DNA of 64,000 nt from contig CAVSSK010000007.1 of assembly GCA_963730395.1 (NCBI GenBank), positions 124,001 to 188,000 on the forward strand, read 5' to 3'. A model generated the notes under the pieces. The model did not search any database. It was not told the DNA's origin and saw nothing but the letters and a program-made list of their open reading frames with translations. Both the position numbers and the translations under genes were made by a program. This document shows, piece after piece, positions 36,903 through 45,246 of this stretch; within the stretch, counting starts at the first letter, position 1; each line of letters opens with the position of its first letter. This DNA comes from Bog-473 sp963730395 (GTDB lineage Bacteria > Actinomycetota > Acidimicrobiia > Acidimicrobiales > RAAP-2).

Positions 36903-37187
36903 CTGTCTACTCTACATAGACAGATTGGTCGTGCGCCCACGAGCACATCGCGGTGGAGTGGAGGGTCCGGCCTGCACGATGGCGCAGCGATCGGCGTTAG
37001 TGGGCTGTCGCGGACTGGGTGCGCTGGAGCGCCTGCGTCGGATCCGTCGGGCCCTCACGGCCACGTCTTGCTGGCTCGGGCGTGTCGGGGCGCGTTTACG
37101 CACAAGATCGCCTGCCGGACGGCTGACTCGCCGGTTGATCGCCGGAGTTGAATCCGCGTGTTGTCTCGTAAGTTATCTTGCTGTCCC
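36903..37187. other. Intergenic region upstream of tRNA-Lys
   Basis: These 285 bases lie between the divergent zinc-finger gene and the tRNA. No coding frame has support. It should contain the promoters of the zinc-finger gene (leftward) and of the tRNA (rightward, near 37150-37180, where the sequence becomes locally AT-richer: TAAGTTATCTTG). Confidence 0.5.
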
Positions 37188-37263
37188 GGGCCGCTAGCTC
37201 ATCCGGAAGAGCAGGGGACTTTTAATCCCAAGGTGCCGGGATCGAGACCCGGGCGGCCCACCA
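37188..37263 (+). tRNA. tRNA-Lys (anticodon TTT), CCA encoded; likely integration site
   Basis: The cloverleaf folds by eye. The acceptor stem is GGGCCGC/GCGGCCC (37188-37194 with 37253-37259), the D arm GCTC/GAGC, and the anticodon loop CTTTTAA with anticodon TTT. The T arm is CCGGG/CCCGG with loop ATCGAGA, discriminator A, and CCA at 37261-37263. The first anticodon-stem pair is a G-A mismatch and T-loop position 54 is A, which occurs in other high-GC actinobacterial tRNAs. An integrase gene begins 92 bases downstream in the same orientation. The 3' part of the tRNA is therefore the probable attachment core of the element to its right; the partner repeat is outside the window. Confidence 0.95.
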
Positions 37264-37355
37264 GGTCAGAGGGCATAAATGCTTCTCGTACAAGCTCCCA
37301 GTAGGGTCCATCCCAACAGTTATCCCAACAATCGGGAGCGAGTTGGAGGAATGGA

Positions 37356-38561
37356 ATGCCAGGGAGTATGCGGGAGCGTCAGTCAGGGGTTTGGGAGCTT
37401 CGTGTCTTCCTTGGACGCGACGCTGCCGGCAAGACCAGGCATCGCAGTGTGACCTTCCGAGGCGCCAAGCGAGCCGCCGGTCGGGAACTGTCGCGACTGG
37501 TGATCGAGGCGGAGAACGGGCCGGTTCCTCCTCCCCCTCCTCCGATCGACCGATCCCCGCGTTGGGGCGCCCAGACGACGATCAATGAGGCGATTGCGGG
37601 CTGGAAAGAGAACGGATGGGAGGACCTTTCGCCCTCCACAGTTCGGCGCTACGAAAACATGTGGATGAAGCATGTGTACGGATCGATTGGCATGGAGCGG
37701 CTTGCCACGCTCAGCCCGTTCGACGTTGAGAAGTACTTCCGGCGCTTGAAAGCCGATGGTCTGGCCGAAGCGACTGTTCGTCAGATCCGGGCACTGATGC
37801 ATCGGGCCTGCCGGCTGGCCCGAAAGTGGAGTGGCGGCGCGCTGCCCAATCCGATCGCCGACACCGAGTTGCCCACCTGGGCTCTCGATGAGCAGGGCGA
37901 AGTTCGGGCGCCCACCGTGGAGGAAGTGCGTGCCTTGATGACTGCTGCCCAAGGAGCCGACGTGAGTTTCGCCGCTGTGCTGCGAGTGGTCGCCGCCACT
38001 GGAATGCGGCGCGGTGAGGTGTGTGCGCTGCGATGGCGAGATGTGGACTTCGACAACGGCGTCGTGAGGGTGAATGAAAGTGTGGTCGCTGCACTGGGCG
38101 GGGCGATCGTCAAAGCCCCGAAAACGCGAGCAAGTATCCGGACCGTGGCCATCGATTCCGGCACAGTGTCTGTGCTCAGAGACGTCAGGTCGAAGCAGAC
38201 AGTGCTTGCGGATGCGTGCGGAATGAAGCTTGCACCCGAAGCATTCCTCTTTTCGAACGAGCCCGGAGCGATGACCCCTCCCCACCCCGATGCCCTGAGT
38301 CACACCTTCGCCTCCATTCGTGCCAAGGCGAAGATCGCTCCCGACGTCCATATGCACTCCCTGCGTCACTTCCACGCCACCGCGCTCGATCCGGTGATCT
38401 CTGAGGCGCAGAAGCAGGCGCGCCTCGGCTGGTCGACTGTGAAAATGGCTCGCCATTACACGGACTCGGTGCCCGAAGAAGATCGCCGCGCCGCAGATCA
38501 CGTTGGCAGCCTTCTCTCGCCGGTTAACGATGAGCCCAGCGCTGGGGAGGTAGCGGGGTGA
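37356..38561 (+). CDS. Site-specific tyrosine recombinase (integrase)
   Basis: A 401-aa phage-type integrase. The N-terminal third is an AP2-like arm-binding region (WELRVFLGRDAAGKTRHRSV), followed by a SAM-like core-binding domain (about 75-160). The catalytic domain has Arg 218 in TGMRRGE, Lys near 256 (VKAPKTRAS), H334-x-x-R337 in HSLRHFH, Trp 359 in LGWSTVKMA where many family members have His, and nucleophile Tyr 368 in RHYTDSVP. It should integrate the element into the tRNA-Lys gene just upstream. The 3' end overlaps the convergent excisionase gene by 64 bases, which lets the two transcripts interfere with each other. Confidence 0.95.
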   Translation: MPGSMRERQSGVWELRVFLGRDAAGKTRHRSVTFRGAKRAAGRELSRLVIEAENGPVPPPPPPIDRSPRWGAQTTINEAIAGWKENGWEDLSPSTVRRYENMWMKHVYGSIGMERLATLSPFDVEKYFRRLKADGLAEATVRQIRALMHRACRLARKWSGGALPNPIADTELPTWALDEQGEVRAPTVEEVRALMTAAQGADVSFAAVLRVVAATGMRRGEVCALRWRDVDFDNGVVRVNESVVAALGGAIVKAPKTRASIRTVAIDSGTVSVLRDVRSKQTVLADACGMKLAPEAFLFSNEPGAMTPPHPDALSHTFASIRAKAKIAPDVHMHSLRHFHATALDPVISEAQKQARLGWSTVKMARHYTDSVPEEDRRAADHVGSLLSPVNDEPSAGEVAG

Positions 38562-38815
38562 ATGTCCGTCCCTCGGCTCGATGTGGGGTCGTCTAGGGAA
38601 GGCTCTTCCGGTGGCGACAGTGGTAGCCCGGCTATCAGACGGTCGACTGACCGGCGGGGAATGCGTACCCGTTGGCCGATTCGGAAAACGGGCAGAGGGA
38701 ACGTGCCGGCCTTGATCGCCCTATAAAGCGTGGAGCGTGTCACACCGAGAAGCAAGGCCGCCTCCTCCACGCTCAAAAGGGGTCGGTGAGATTTGATCTT
38801 CGAATTGCTAGCCAT
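38498..38815 (-). CDS. Excisionase-like MerR/AlpA-type helix-turn-helix protein
   Basis: A 105-aa DNA-binding protein. The core LLSVEEAALLLGVTRSTLYR followed by AIKAGTFPLPVFRIGQRVRI and PRRSVDRLI is the winged-helix fold of excisionases and AlpA regulators. ATG 38815 (MASNSKIKS) starts just before the domain; a longer open frame upstream is not supported. It is convergent with the integrase, overlapping by 64 bases. The likely role is directional control of excision, or activation of transfer genes. Confidence 0.87.
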   Translation of the reverse strand: MASNSKIKSHRPLLSVEEAALLLGVTRSTLYRAIKAGTFPLPVFRIGQRVRIPRRSVDRLIAGLPLSPPEEPSLDDPTSSRGTDIHPATSPALGSSLTGERRLPT

Positions 38816-39153
38816 TTGGATTCTCCCGTCTCGTCTCGTGCCAGGCGGTGCGCCGTGGTTGCAGTTCATCCTCCAAATGGCCATCACCCCGAACGTCATC
38901 TCCCTGATTGGGGTGATGTAACCCTCGGACCGCACCACCTGCGTGAGGCCGTCACCTTCGTCGGCGGTGTCTGCGGAGTCGGCCCTGACCGCTCCTGTGT
39001 GCGACCTTTGTTGGCGCGGTGTGGTCACCTCGAGCCATGCGGTCAAACGCTCATTCCTCTGACGAGAATCCGGCGCCGATCACAGCTCGGGGCCGTCGTT
39101 AGGTACATGCCCATTGCGAGAGTGGCAGATTCCCTCAACTACTGTCGGGGACT
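38816..39153. other. Non-coding interval upstream of the excisionase-like gene
   Basis: These 338 bases carry no supported gene on either strand. The interval must hold the promoter of the leftward excisionase-like gene and possibly that of the small gene at 39154. I see no strong inverted repeat in it. Confidence 0.4.
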
Positions 39154-39387
39154 GTGCAGACGGATCATCGTCCGAGCTTCATCAAACACACTGACGGGCG
39201 TTATGAAGTGCGGTGCCCACAATGTGAGCGGAACAGTGCTCAAACACTGAACCCTCTCCCTATCGGTATCGGTGTTCGAATTACGAACCGATTTGAGGCC
39301 GAGGCCATTTTCCGCAACCACGGCGGGCAAGTCGGAATATCCCGCAGAGATGAGACGCTAGGCGCCGACGGCACTGGCTTCGTATAG
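39154..39387 (+). CDS. Small uncharacterised protein
   Basis: A 77-aa protein from GTG 39154, with a short Cys motif (YEVRCPQCERNSAQ) and the segment LPIGIGVRITNRFEAEAIFR. It ends NHGGQVGISRRDETLGADG. Small proteins with CPxC, IGIG and EA-x-x-x-NH elements occur in actinobacterial mobile elements, as I recall, and have no assigned function. A single CxxC is too little for a zinc ribbon unless the protein dimerises. The frame has protein-like composition and no competing frame, but there is no clear ribosome-binding site. Confidence 0.5.
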   Translation: MQTDHRPSFIKHTDGRYEVRCPQCERNSAQTLNPLPIGIGVRITNRFEAEAIFRNHGGQVGISRRDETLGADGTGFV

Positions 39388-40023
39388 CTCTCATCGCGAT
39401 AAGACGACCGGTGGGCGCGGGGAAATGCCGAGACAGAGTCGTGCCTTGTCGCCGCGTTAACTCAGCCCGAGGGCCCAGAGCAGAGAGTGCATGCCTGGAC
39501 GCTCACGTTGGGCGATCAAAGAGTGTTGGCGATCGAGACTGCCCTCCGGACGCATCACGAGCCAAGCAAGCACGAACCACAGCTCGCGTTGACCGTCGAG
39601 ATACCGCTCCAACTTCGATACTGAGTGCGTCACGATGCGTTTGAGGATGAGGGTCGCGTCACACCCTGGGCGTTGTCGGCAACCCGGTTTGGCTTGATTA
39701 TCCATCCACCGTTACATCCGCACGCAGCTTGCTGATTCGTCGTCAGGATGTTGCATCCTCATCCCATGTCCATGGTCCCGATGGAGATCCGCCTGAATGT
39801 CGCTCTGGGTCGTCACCTCGTGGATGGGTGCACGTTGATGGTCACCTTGTGACCCAGGTCGCGACCTTTATCAGAGTCACGAAGCTGCAGTTCAGGAGCC
39901 CTCTTTCCCGTGCGCACACGGTATGCAGCACACCGTGTGCGGTTCTCGCTATGGTGGACAACGTGAAGCTGACGAAGCCGGGAGCGAACTACTGCCCAGC
40001 ACGTCACACAATGAGGAGGGGTT
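39388..40023. other. 636-base region without a supported gene
   Basis: Several short open frames exist on both strands, but none has a ribosome-binding site or recognisable protein pattern. The region is less GC-rich than its neighbours in places. Its last 120 bases hold a perfect inverted repeat (39914-39940) and a GAGGAGG site that serve the gene at 40024. Confidence 0.45.
39914..39940. promoter_or_regulatory. Inverted repeat, candidate operator for the ribbon-helix-helix gene
   Basis: GCACACGGT (39914-39922) and ACCGTGTGC (39932-39940) are perfect inverted arms of nine bases separated by nine. They lie about 85 bases upstream of the gene at 40024, just before a TATGGT that could be a -10 element (39950). 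Size and position fit an operator for a small dimeric repressor, possibly the downstream protein itself. Confidence 0.5.
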
Positions 40024-40245
40024 ATGGCCAACACGACGGGGCGTCGGCCCGGCGGTCGTGGAGCCGAGGGCGGGTACGGTTCGGACGTCGAGGGCGAATC
40101 ATGGGAGCAGCGTCACATTCGAGTGACGTTCTGGCTCGAGCGGGCATTGCGCGAGGAAGTCAGAGAGGCGGCCAAAGCGCGGGCGCTGAGCATCACGCAG
40201 TTCATCGCCCAAGCTCTGCGCCGGGCAGTCGACGACCCTCAATAG
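40024..40245 (+). CDS. Ribbon-helix-helix (Arc/CopG-like) DNA-binding protein
   Basis: A 73-aa protein. The C-terminal 45 residues show a ribbon strand (HIRVTFWLERALREEV) followed by two helices (EAAKARALSITQFIAQALRR), the pattern of the ribbon-helix-helix fold; the N-terminus is Gly/Arg-rich and disordered. GAGGAGG lies five to seven bases before ATG 40024. Such proteins on mobile elements repress transfer or partition genes, or bind oriT next to the relaxase. A palindrome CGTCAC-ATTCGA-GTGACG lies within its own coding sequence (40111-40128), and related motifs recur downstream and near the relaxase gene. Confidence 0.75.
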   Translation: MANTTGRRPGGRGAEGGYGSDVEGESWEQRHIRVTFWLERALREEVREAAKARALSITQFIAQALRRAVDDPQ

Positions 40246-40398
40246 TGCCCCTTGAGGAAGCGACCATCGTAAGGGTGCGACTACGAGAGCTTGCCTCCAC
40301 GGAACGTCACCCTGGGCAAGGGACTCGAGCATCGGAGCACATCAACTCGGCGGAATCCTCAAGGCATCCACTCGCTCGGAATGCCCTTCTGAGCTGGG

Positions 40399-40426
40399 AA
40401 GGTGACGCTCACAGCAACGTCACCTT
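40399..40426. repeat. Inverted repeat of the GTGACG motif
   Basis: AAGGTGACG (40399-40407) and CGTCACCTT (40418-40426) are perfect nine-base arms around a ten-base spacer. It belongs to the family of motifs found at 40111, 40302, 40546, 61326 and 62277, and is a likely protein-binding site. Confidence 0.6.
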
Positions 40427-40545
40427 TCGCCTACCGCTCCTGCCGGACTCGTCCTGGTTTAGAGGGACAGGCCTGACGCTTGCACTGCCCCCCAGCGGGG
40501 TATGGGCCGGCGCAAATGCCGGCCCTCATTGCTTTCACTTTCACA

Positions 40546-40568
40546 GGGTGACGTTCCAGGTGACATCC
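40546..40568 (+). repeat. Tandem TGACGTTC/TGACATCC site
   Basis: GGGTGACGTTC at 40546-40556 is followed by AGGTGACATCC. The 20 bases from 40549 match 62281-62300, just upstream of the relaxase gene, at 18 of 20 positions by eye. A shared binding site at two distant places in the element suggests a common element-encoded regulator or a role in transfer. Confidence 0.6.
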
Positions 40569-40665
40569 GTCGGGCAACGTCCCCCGGTGGATCGACCCCG
40601 CATTGGCCGGTCAACGTCCGATCAGGCACTGACCACGTGAGCTGGCAGAGAGGAGGAATCAGAGG

Positions 40666-41304
40666 GTGACCTCATCGGTGGGACCGTCGAGGGCGGTATT
40701 GAGGAGGTCAGCCTTCGCCTTGTCTGTGCCGGCACTCGCCATCCTCGTCGCCAGTTGCTCTTCCGGTCCCACGACTCACGCAGACACATCGACCTCAGTC
40801 GCCCGGTCCACGGCATCGACGACCTCCACTACCGCAACCACGGCCACTTCGAACCCTGCCTCCGAAACGCAGACGGCGGTCCTCAATGCGTGGCAATCCG
40901 CTCAACAGACTCTCTACGCCTACCTGCAGGGACCCTGGCAACAGGACAGAGCGGACCTGGTGGCGGGTGAGAGCAGCGCCGACCTCTGGCCGAAGCTCGC
41001 CGATTACTTTGCCGATCCAGCGCTTCAGGCAGAGGCCAAATTTCTAGTCGGGGTGAAGATGGGTCAGCTGAACGGACCGACGACCTACAACCTTGGCAAT
41101 CCGACCGTCTCCGCTCTCGGTTCCAGCTCTGCGACGGTTACCGGCTGCATTTACGACTCCGGCACCACGACAGGTAACGGGCAGGCAGGGCCAGCGACTC
41201 TCGACGGCGGTGCCGGCGGGGGGCGTGGCACCTGGAATCTCGTCCTCTCCAACGGCTCCTGGAAGATCGTCAACTTCAAGACGACATCGGTACCGAAATG
41301 CTGA
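40666..41304 (+). CDS. Lipoprotein, unknown function
   Basis: A 212-aa protein with a lipoprotein signal (ALSVPALAILVASCSS, lipobox LVASC with Cys near residue 31). A Ser/Thr/Ala-rich linker follows (STASTTSTTATTATSN), then a globular domain of about 140 residues. That domain has LYAYLQGPWQQDR, a conserved-looking GCIYDSGTTT and the ending GTWNLVLSNGSWKIVNF, a fold that looks like an SnoaL/nuclear-transport-factor-like barrel. GTG 40666 has GAGAGGAGG upstream. The next gene starts within its stop region. It opens the pilus locus and is probably an envelope component of it. Confidence 0.75.
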   Translation: MTSSVGPSRAVLRRSAFALSVPALAILVASCSSGPTTHADTSTSVARSTASTTSTTATTATSNPASETQTAVLNAWQSAQQTLYAYLQGPWQQDRADLVAGESSADLWPKLADYFADPALQAEAKFLVGVKMGQLNGPTTYNLGNPTVSALGSSSATVTGCIYDSGTTTGNGQAGPATLDGGAGGGRGTWNLVLSNGSWKIVNFKTTSVPKC

Positions 41305-42221
41305 GGGCCGTCGTTCTTCGACTCGCATTCGGCGTGGCTCTCACTGCCGGGTGCACTGCCGCTCTGCCAATAGGCGTCGCGTTCGCTGGCGGAAATACCG
41401 GCGGCTGCACCGACTCCGGCCAAACCGTGACCTGCGGCGCCGGCGCTGGAGGTCAGCCAGGCTCCGGCGGTGGGGATGGAGGCGGAGCGGTTCTCACAAG
41501 CGGTGGGGGCGGAGCGAGCGCGCCCCCTCAGTGCCCCGACTACGTGCCGTACTCAGTCGCCATTCCCGGTGGCGGCGACGGGGGTCCACCCCCGGCCGGC
41601 GCGCCCCAACCCGGAGCCTGGTACGTGAACCTCTGTGCGCAGGGGGGCGTCCAAGGGATGGCGACGGGAGTCGAGTGGTTTGCTACCGGCGCCGTGCCGG
41701 GGGTCCCGCCGCCCGATCCCGCGGTCGTTGGTGCGGAGGCGGCCAGTGAGCTTCGGCTCTCCAGTCCGTCATTGGTGCTCAGCCCGTCGGACAGCGGCTA
41801 CGTGAACCTCGCCGAATGGCTGTGGATCGACCCGACGCTCTGGCACTCCCTCAGCACGACCGCGCAGGCCTGTAATGCAGCAGGATGCACGATCGCGTCG
41901 GCTACTGCCACCCCGGCGTACGTGACCTGGAACACCGGCGACGGGTCGACCCTCACCTGCAACGGCCCGGGCACCGTCTACAACACCGCCCTTCCCGCTG
42001 ACTCCCAGTCGAGCGCCTGCACGCACACCTACACGCAGACCTCGGCAGGACAGCCGAGCCCTGACGGCAATCCCAACGACGCCGCCTTCCCGGTAACTGC
42101 CACGGTGACGTGGACCGTCGCCTGGGCGGGTCCCGACGGCTCGGCCGGTGCGCTTCCCAGCCTGACCACCCAGGGCACGTCCTCCCTCAAGGTCGCCCAG
42201 ATCGAATCCGTGAACAACTGA
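41298..42221 (+). CDS. Secreted protein associated with Tad locus
   Basis: A 307-aa exported protein. The signal peptide (LRLAFGVALTAGCTAALPIG then AFAGG) leads into a Gly-rich, Cys-containing stretch and a larger Ser/Thr/Pro-rich domain with Cys pairs (ACNAAGCTIAS, CNGPG, ACTHTYTQT). The CTHTYTQTSAG segment resembles the end strand of PKD-like beta domains. It overlaps the lipoprotein gene by seven bases and is followed by the SAF-domain pilus gene. A surface or pilus-associated role is inferred from position only. Confidence 0.7.
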   Translation: MLRAVVLRLAFGVALTAGCTAALPIGVAFAGGNTGGCTDSGQTVTCGAGAGGQPGSGGGDGGGAVLTSGGGGASAPPQCPDYVPYSVAIPGGGDGGPPPAGAPQPGAWYVNLCAQGGVQGMATGVEWFATGAVPGVPPPDPAVVGAEAASELRLSSPSLVLSPSDSGYVNLAEWLWIDPTLWHSLSTTAQACNAAGCTIASATATPAYVTWNTGDGSTLTCNGPGTVYNTALPADSQSSACTHTYTQTSAGQPSPDGNPNDAAFPVTATVTWTVAWAGPDGSAGALPSLTTQGTSSLKVAQIESVNN

Positions 42222-42236
42222 AGAACTGGAGGTCCG

Positions 42237-42290
42237 ATGGTCACCACCGCACCCACCCGACCCACCCTCGTGTCCGCCGCCGGACAATGA
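42237..42290 (+). CDS. 17-codon leader ORF ahead of the SAF-domain gene
   Basis: ATG 42237 with a good GGAGG site (42229-42233) opens a 17-aa frame (MVTTAPTRPTLVSAAGQ) whose TGA overlaps the ATG of the next gene (ATGA). It may be a translational coupling leader. Alternatively, it is the true N-terminus of the next protein separated by an indel, which is plausible given how many indels follow. Confidence 0.4.
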   Translation: MVTTAPTRPTLVSAAGQ

Positions 42291-42942
42291 GCCGCCGAAG
42301 CGGTCTGCGCCTCATCACCGGGAACCATCAGCGCCGCCCCTGGCAGATCGGCCTCGGCATCGCTCTGGTGCTGGTCTGCGCAGCGGTGGCCGGAGCACTG
42401 TTCCAGTCCTCGGCCAAACGGGTGAACGTCGTGGTGGCGGCCAAGAGCCTGGCAGCCGGCACCGTCTTGACTCCGGGCGACCTCGGTGCGGCGAGCATCC
42501 CGGCCTCAGGGCACATCACAGCCATGTCGGCGACGGGTTCTTCGGCCCTCGTCGGCCAGCAGCTCGACAGCCCCGTCTACGCCGGCCAGGTCATGGTCCG
42601 CCAGATGCTCTCGGCCACGCCCCAGTTGGGAGCCGGTGAACAGGTCGTCGGCATGTTGCTGAAGGGTGACCAGATGCCCTCGGTGGCCCTGGTGGCCGGC
42701 GACACCGTCCAGGTCATCGCCGTCCCCCAGCCCGGTCAGGGCTCGACGATCGGCGGAACCATCGGATCGACGCTCGTGGCCAGAGCCACCGTCTTCGCGG
42801 TGGGCCCGCCCCCGACCGAACCAGACCCAGTATGAGGCGTCGGTCTCGCTCGAAGTCCCGGGCTCCGATGCCGCACACGGTCACCTCCTATGCCGCCGCC
42901 GATCAGATCGGTTTGGCCCTCGTCGGTGAGGGACAAAAGTGA
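42287..42942 (+). CDS. SAF-domain Tad pilus protein (CpaB/RcpC-like), two frameshifts
   Basis: A protein of about 218 aa. ATG 42287 leads to a basic N-terminus and one membrane helix (IGLGIALVLVCAAVAGALFQ), then a SAF domain (VVVAAKSLAAGTVLTPGDLG). The frame shifts near 42825 to read QYEASVSLEVPGSDAA and again near 42881 to read TVTSYAAADQIGLALVGEGQ, ending at TGA 42942. CpaB/RcpC proteins sit in the envelope and help assemble Flp pili. The GTG of the next gene overlaps this stop (GTGA). Indels are probably sequence errors. Confidence 0.75.
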
Positions 42943-43948
42943 GCGTCATCGCCCTCGCCTCCATCAAGGGATCGCCCGGTGTCACCACTGCGGCTACTCG
43001 CCCTCGCCGCCAGCTGGCCGAGTGGGCGGCGGGTCCTCTTGGTCGAAGCCGATCCCTTCGGCGGTGACCTGGCCCCCCGCTACGGCTCGACCATCACCAC
43101 GGTCTCCCCTCGCTGTTCGCCGCGGCGAGGCGCTCGCTCGCACCCGAGGCCGTCTGGGACCACGTCGACCATCTGCCCGGTGGCCTTCCGGTACTCTTCG
43201 GTCTCTCGGGCGTGCAGGGCGCCACCGCCAACGAGAAGGCCTGGCCGGTGGTCGCCGATGCGCTGGGTGCCCTCGACGCCGACGTGGTGGTCGACGCCGG
43301 CCGGCTCCTCCCCAACTTCGCCGGTGGCGTCCGCGACGTGCTCGGCACAGCGATGCCCTGGTCGTCTTGTGCGATCCGACGCTCGAGGGAATCGTCCATC
43401 TCCGAGCCGCCCTGCCCAGCTCTGGTAGCCGAGATGCGCGGTCGACGACTCTTCATCGTCCCCACTGGTCGTCGGGGTTCTCGCGGGCCCGAGATCGCAA
43501 CGCACCCTCGGCGTCAGCGTCGGGCCGGCCGATGCCCAACGATCGTAAGGCCGCCGACGCGCTGGCCAACAGGCGCACCGTGGCAAGCGGCTCGAGCGCA
43601 CCGCGCCTCTTCAAGTGGGTCAGCGCCCTCGCCCGAGAGCTGGGCATCGAGGCACTTGGTATCGAAGCGCTGGGCACCGAAGATCCCGACACCGAGGAAC
43701 TGGCTTCCATCGAAAGCGATGAGCGAACTGACCCTGGTGACCCAACTATTGGCCCAACGGAGATTCGCTCCCCTGCAGACGACGCAGAACAGATGGCCGC
43801 ATCGATCAGCGCCGAGACATTGCCCGACTACGTCGACATCCCCGCACCGTCGCTGGAAGGGCAACTGTTGGATGCCTCAGCGTCGTGGGACCACGACGAT
43901 GACGCGCTGGCCGTCGGCGCCGGCTCAAACGGGAAGGCACAGTCGTGA
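42939..43948 (+). CDS. TadZ/CpaE-like MinD-family ATPase, several frameshifts
   Basis: About 335 aa spread over all three frames. The N-terminus VSVIALASIKGSPGVTTAA has the deviant Walker A typical of CpaE/TadZ. After an indel near 42998 it continues LALAASWPSGRRVLLVEADP. Further pieces are VWDHVDHLPGGLPVLFGLSG, ANEKAWPVVADALGALDADV with VVDAGRLLPNFAGG, and ALVVLCDPTLEGIVHLRAAL. The C-terminal tail (LFKWVSALARELGIEALG onward) is acidic. TadZ positions the pilus machine in the cell. The next gene begins at GTG 43945 inside its end. At least five indels are needed, near 42998, 43100, 43200, 43360 and 43430-43530. Confidence 0.72.
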
Positions 43949-45246
43949 ACGACGCCGAACGCCGGGAACTCGAGCCGATCGCCGCCGAGCACGTGGCCGA
44001 CGGGATCGTCCGCTACGGGATCGCCGGCATGAGCGAAGGCGATCGCCGTTCCTTCGTCGAGAAGCTGGCCCGCGAGGCCATCGACGAAGCGGCCCGCTCC
44101 ATGGTCGCAGCGCGGCGTGACCACGCCCAGTCCCGAGGAAGAGGACCAGATCGTCCGCCGCTGGTGGCCACCCAGCTGGGTCTCGGTCGCCTGCAGTTGC
44201 TGCTCGACGAGGACGACATCGAGAACATCAACATCAACGGCGCCGACCACGTCTGGGTCAAGCGGGCCGACGGCGTCAAAGAACAGGTCGAAGCCATCGC
44301 GGACTCCGACGAGGACCTGATCGAGCTGGTCCAGCGGGCCGCCCGGGCGCACCACACCGGCGGAGAGCGCCGCATCGACAGTGCCAAGCCCATCGTCGAT
44401 CTCCACCTGGCCGGTGGGCACCGACTCTCGGCCATGATCGAGGTGTCCAACCGACCGTGTGTGTCCATCCGGCGGCACCGCCTGGTCGACGCCACCCTCG
44501 ACGACCTGGCCGACTCGCATCACCGACGAGCTGGGCCGTTTCTTGCGTGCCGCGGTGCGGGCCAGGCTCAACATGATCGTCTCGGGCGGCACCGATGCCG
44601 GCAAGACCACGCTGCTTGCGAGCCCTGGCCGCCGAGGCGGACCCAGCCGACCGCATCGTCACCATCGAGCTGTCCTACGAGCTCGGCCTGCACGAGCTGG
44701 CCCATCGCCATCCCGACTGTGTGGCCTGGGAGACCCGCGAGGCCAACACCGAAGGCCAAGGGGCGGTCTCCATGGACTACCTGGTGCAACGGGCCAACCG
44801 CCACGACGCCGACCGGGTCATCGTCGGCGAGGTACTGGGCGACGAGATCGTGCCCATGCTCAACGCCATGACGGCGGGCAAGGCCGGCTCGATGTGCACC
44901 ATCCACGCCGATTCGACCGAGGGCACCTTCGGCAAGATCAAGACCTACGCCTCCCAGTCCCCCAAGCACCTGACCGACAACGCAGCGGCCCAGCTCACCG
45001 CCCAGGCGCTCGACCTGGTGATCTTCGTGCGCAAACGTCCCGACGCCTCTGGTCTGGCCCGGCGCTATGTGTCCTCGGTCCGTGTGGTGGAGGACTCCGA
45101 CGGCCCCCACGTCATCTCGACCGAGATCTTCGCCGAGCCCGACGGTGGAGGACCGGCCGTCCACCACCTCTGCATGCCGCCGGGGCTGCGCGAACGGCTT
45201 TCCGACTTCGGCTACGAAGCGCCCGCTCTCGGTGTTCGGCCGATGA
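43945..45246 (+). CDS. CpaF/TadA-family secretion ATPase, several frameshifts
   Basis: A Tad pilus motor ATPase of about 430 aa. The N-terminal region (MNDAERRELEPIAAEHVADG) leads to the N-domain segment INGADHVWVKRADGVKEQ. The ATPase core has Walker A in SGGTDAGKTTLLRAL (44580-44630, split by an indel), IELSYELGLHELAHRHPDCV (Asp box), DRVIVGEVLGDEIVPML (Walker B) and MCTIHADSTEGTFGKI (His box). The tail is AVHHLCMPPGLRERL. Frame changes are needed near 44115, 44160, 44516, 44620 and just before the TGA at 45244-45246. That stop overlaps the start of the next gene (ATGA). The motifs are complete once the frames are joined. Confidence 0.82.

Larger units (their letters stand above)
40246..40665. 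other. 420-base non-coding region rich in TGACGTTC-type motifs
   Basis: No gene is supported here. The region contains at least three groups of GTGACG/CGTCAC motifs: GAACGTCACCC at 40302-40312, an inverted pair at 40399-40426, and a tandem pair at 40546-40568. It also has GC-rich hairpin potential near 40495-40530 (CCCCAGCGGGG, and GCCGGCGCAAATGCCGGC). It ends with GAGAGGAGG, the ribosome-binding site of the lipoprotein gene. The motifs reappear near the ssb and relaxase genes. Confidence 0.55.

Noticed and set aside
39457..39705. 82-codon minus-strand open frame
   Set aside because: No ribosome-binding site, no recognisable pattern; chance frame in an otherwise empty interval.
39729..40640. 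303-codon plus-strand open frame across the ribbon-helix-helix gene
   Set aside because: It is out of frame with the well-started gene at 40024 and has no protein-like pattern.
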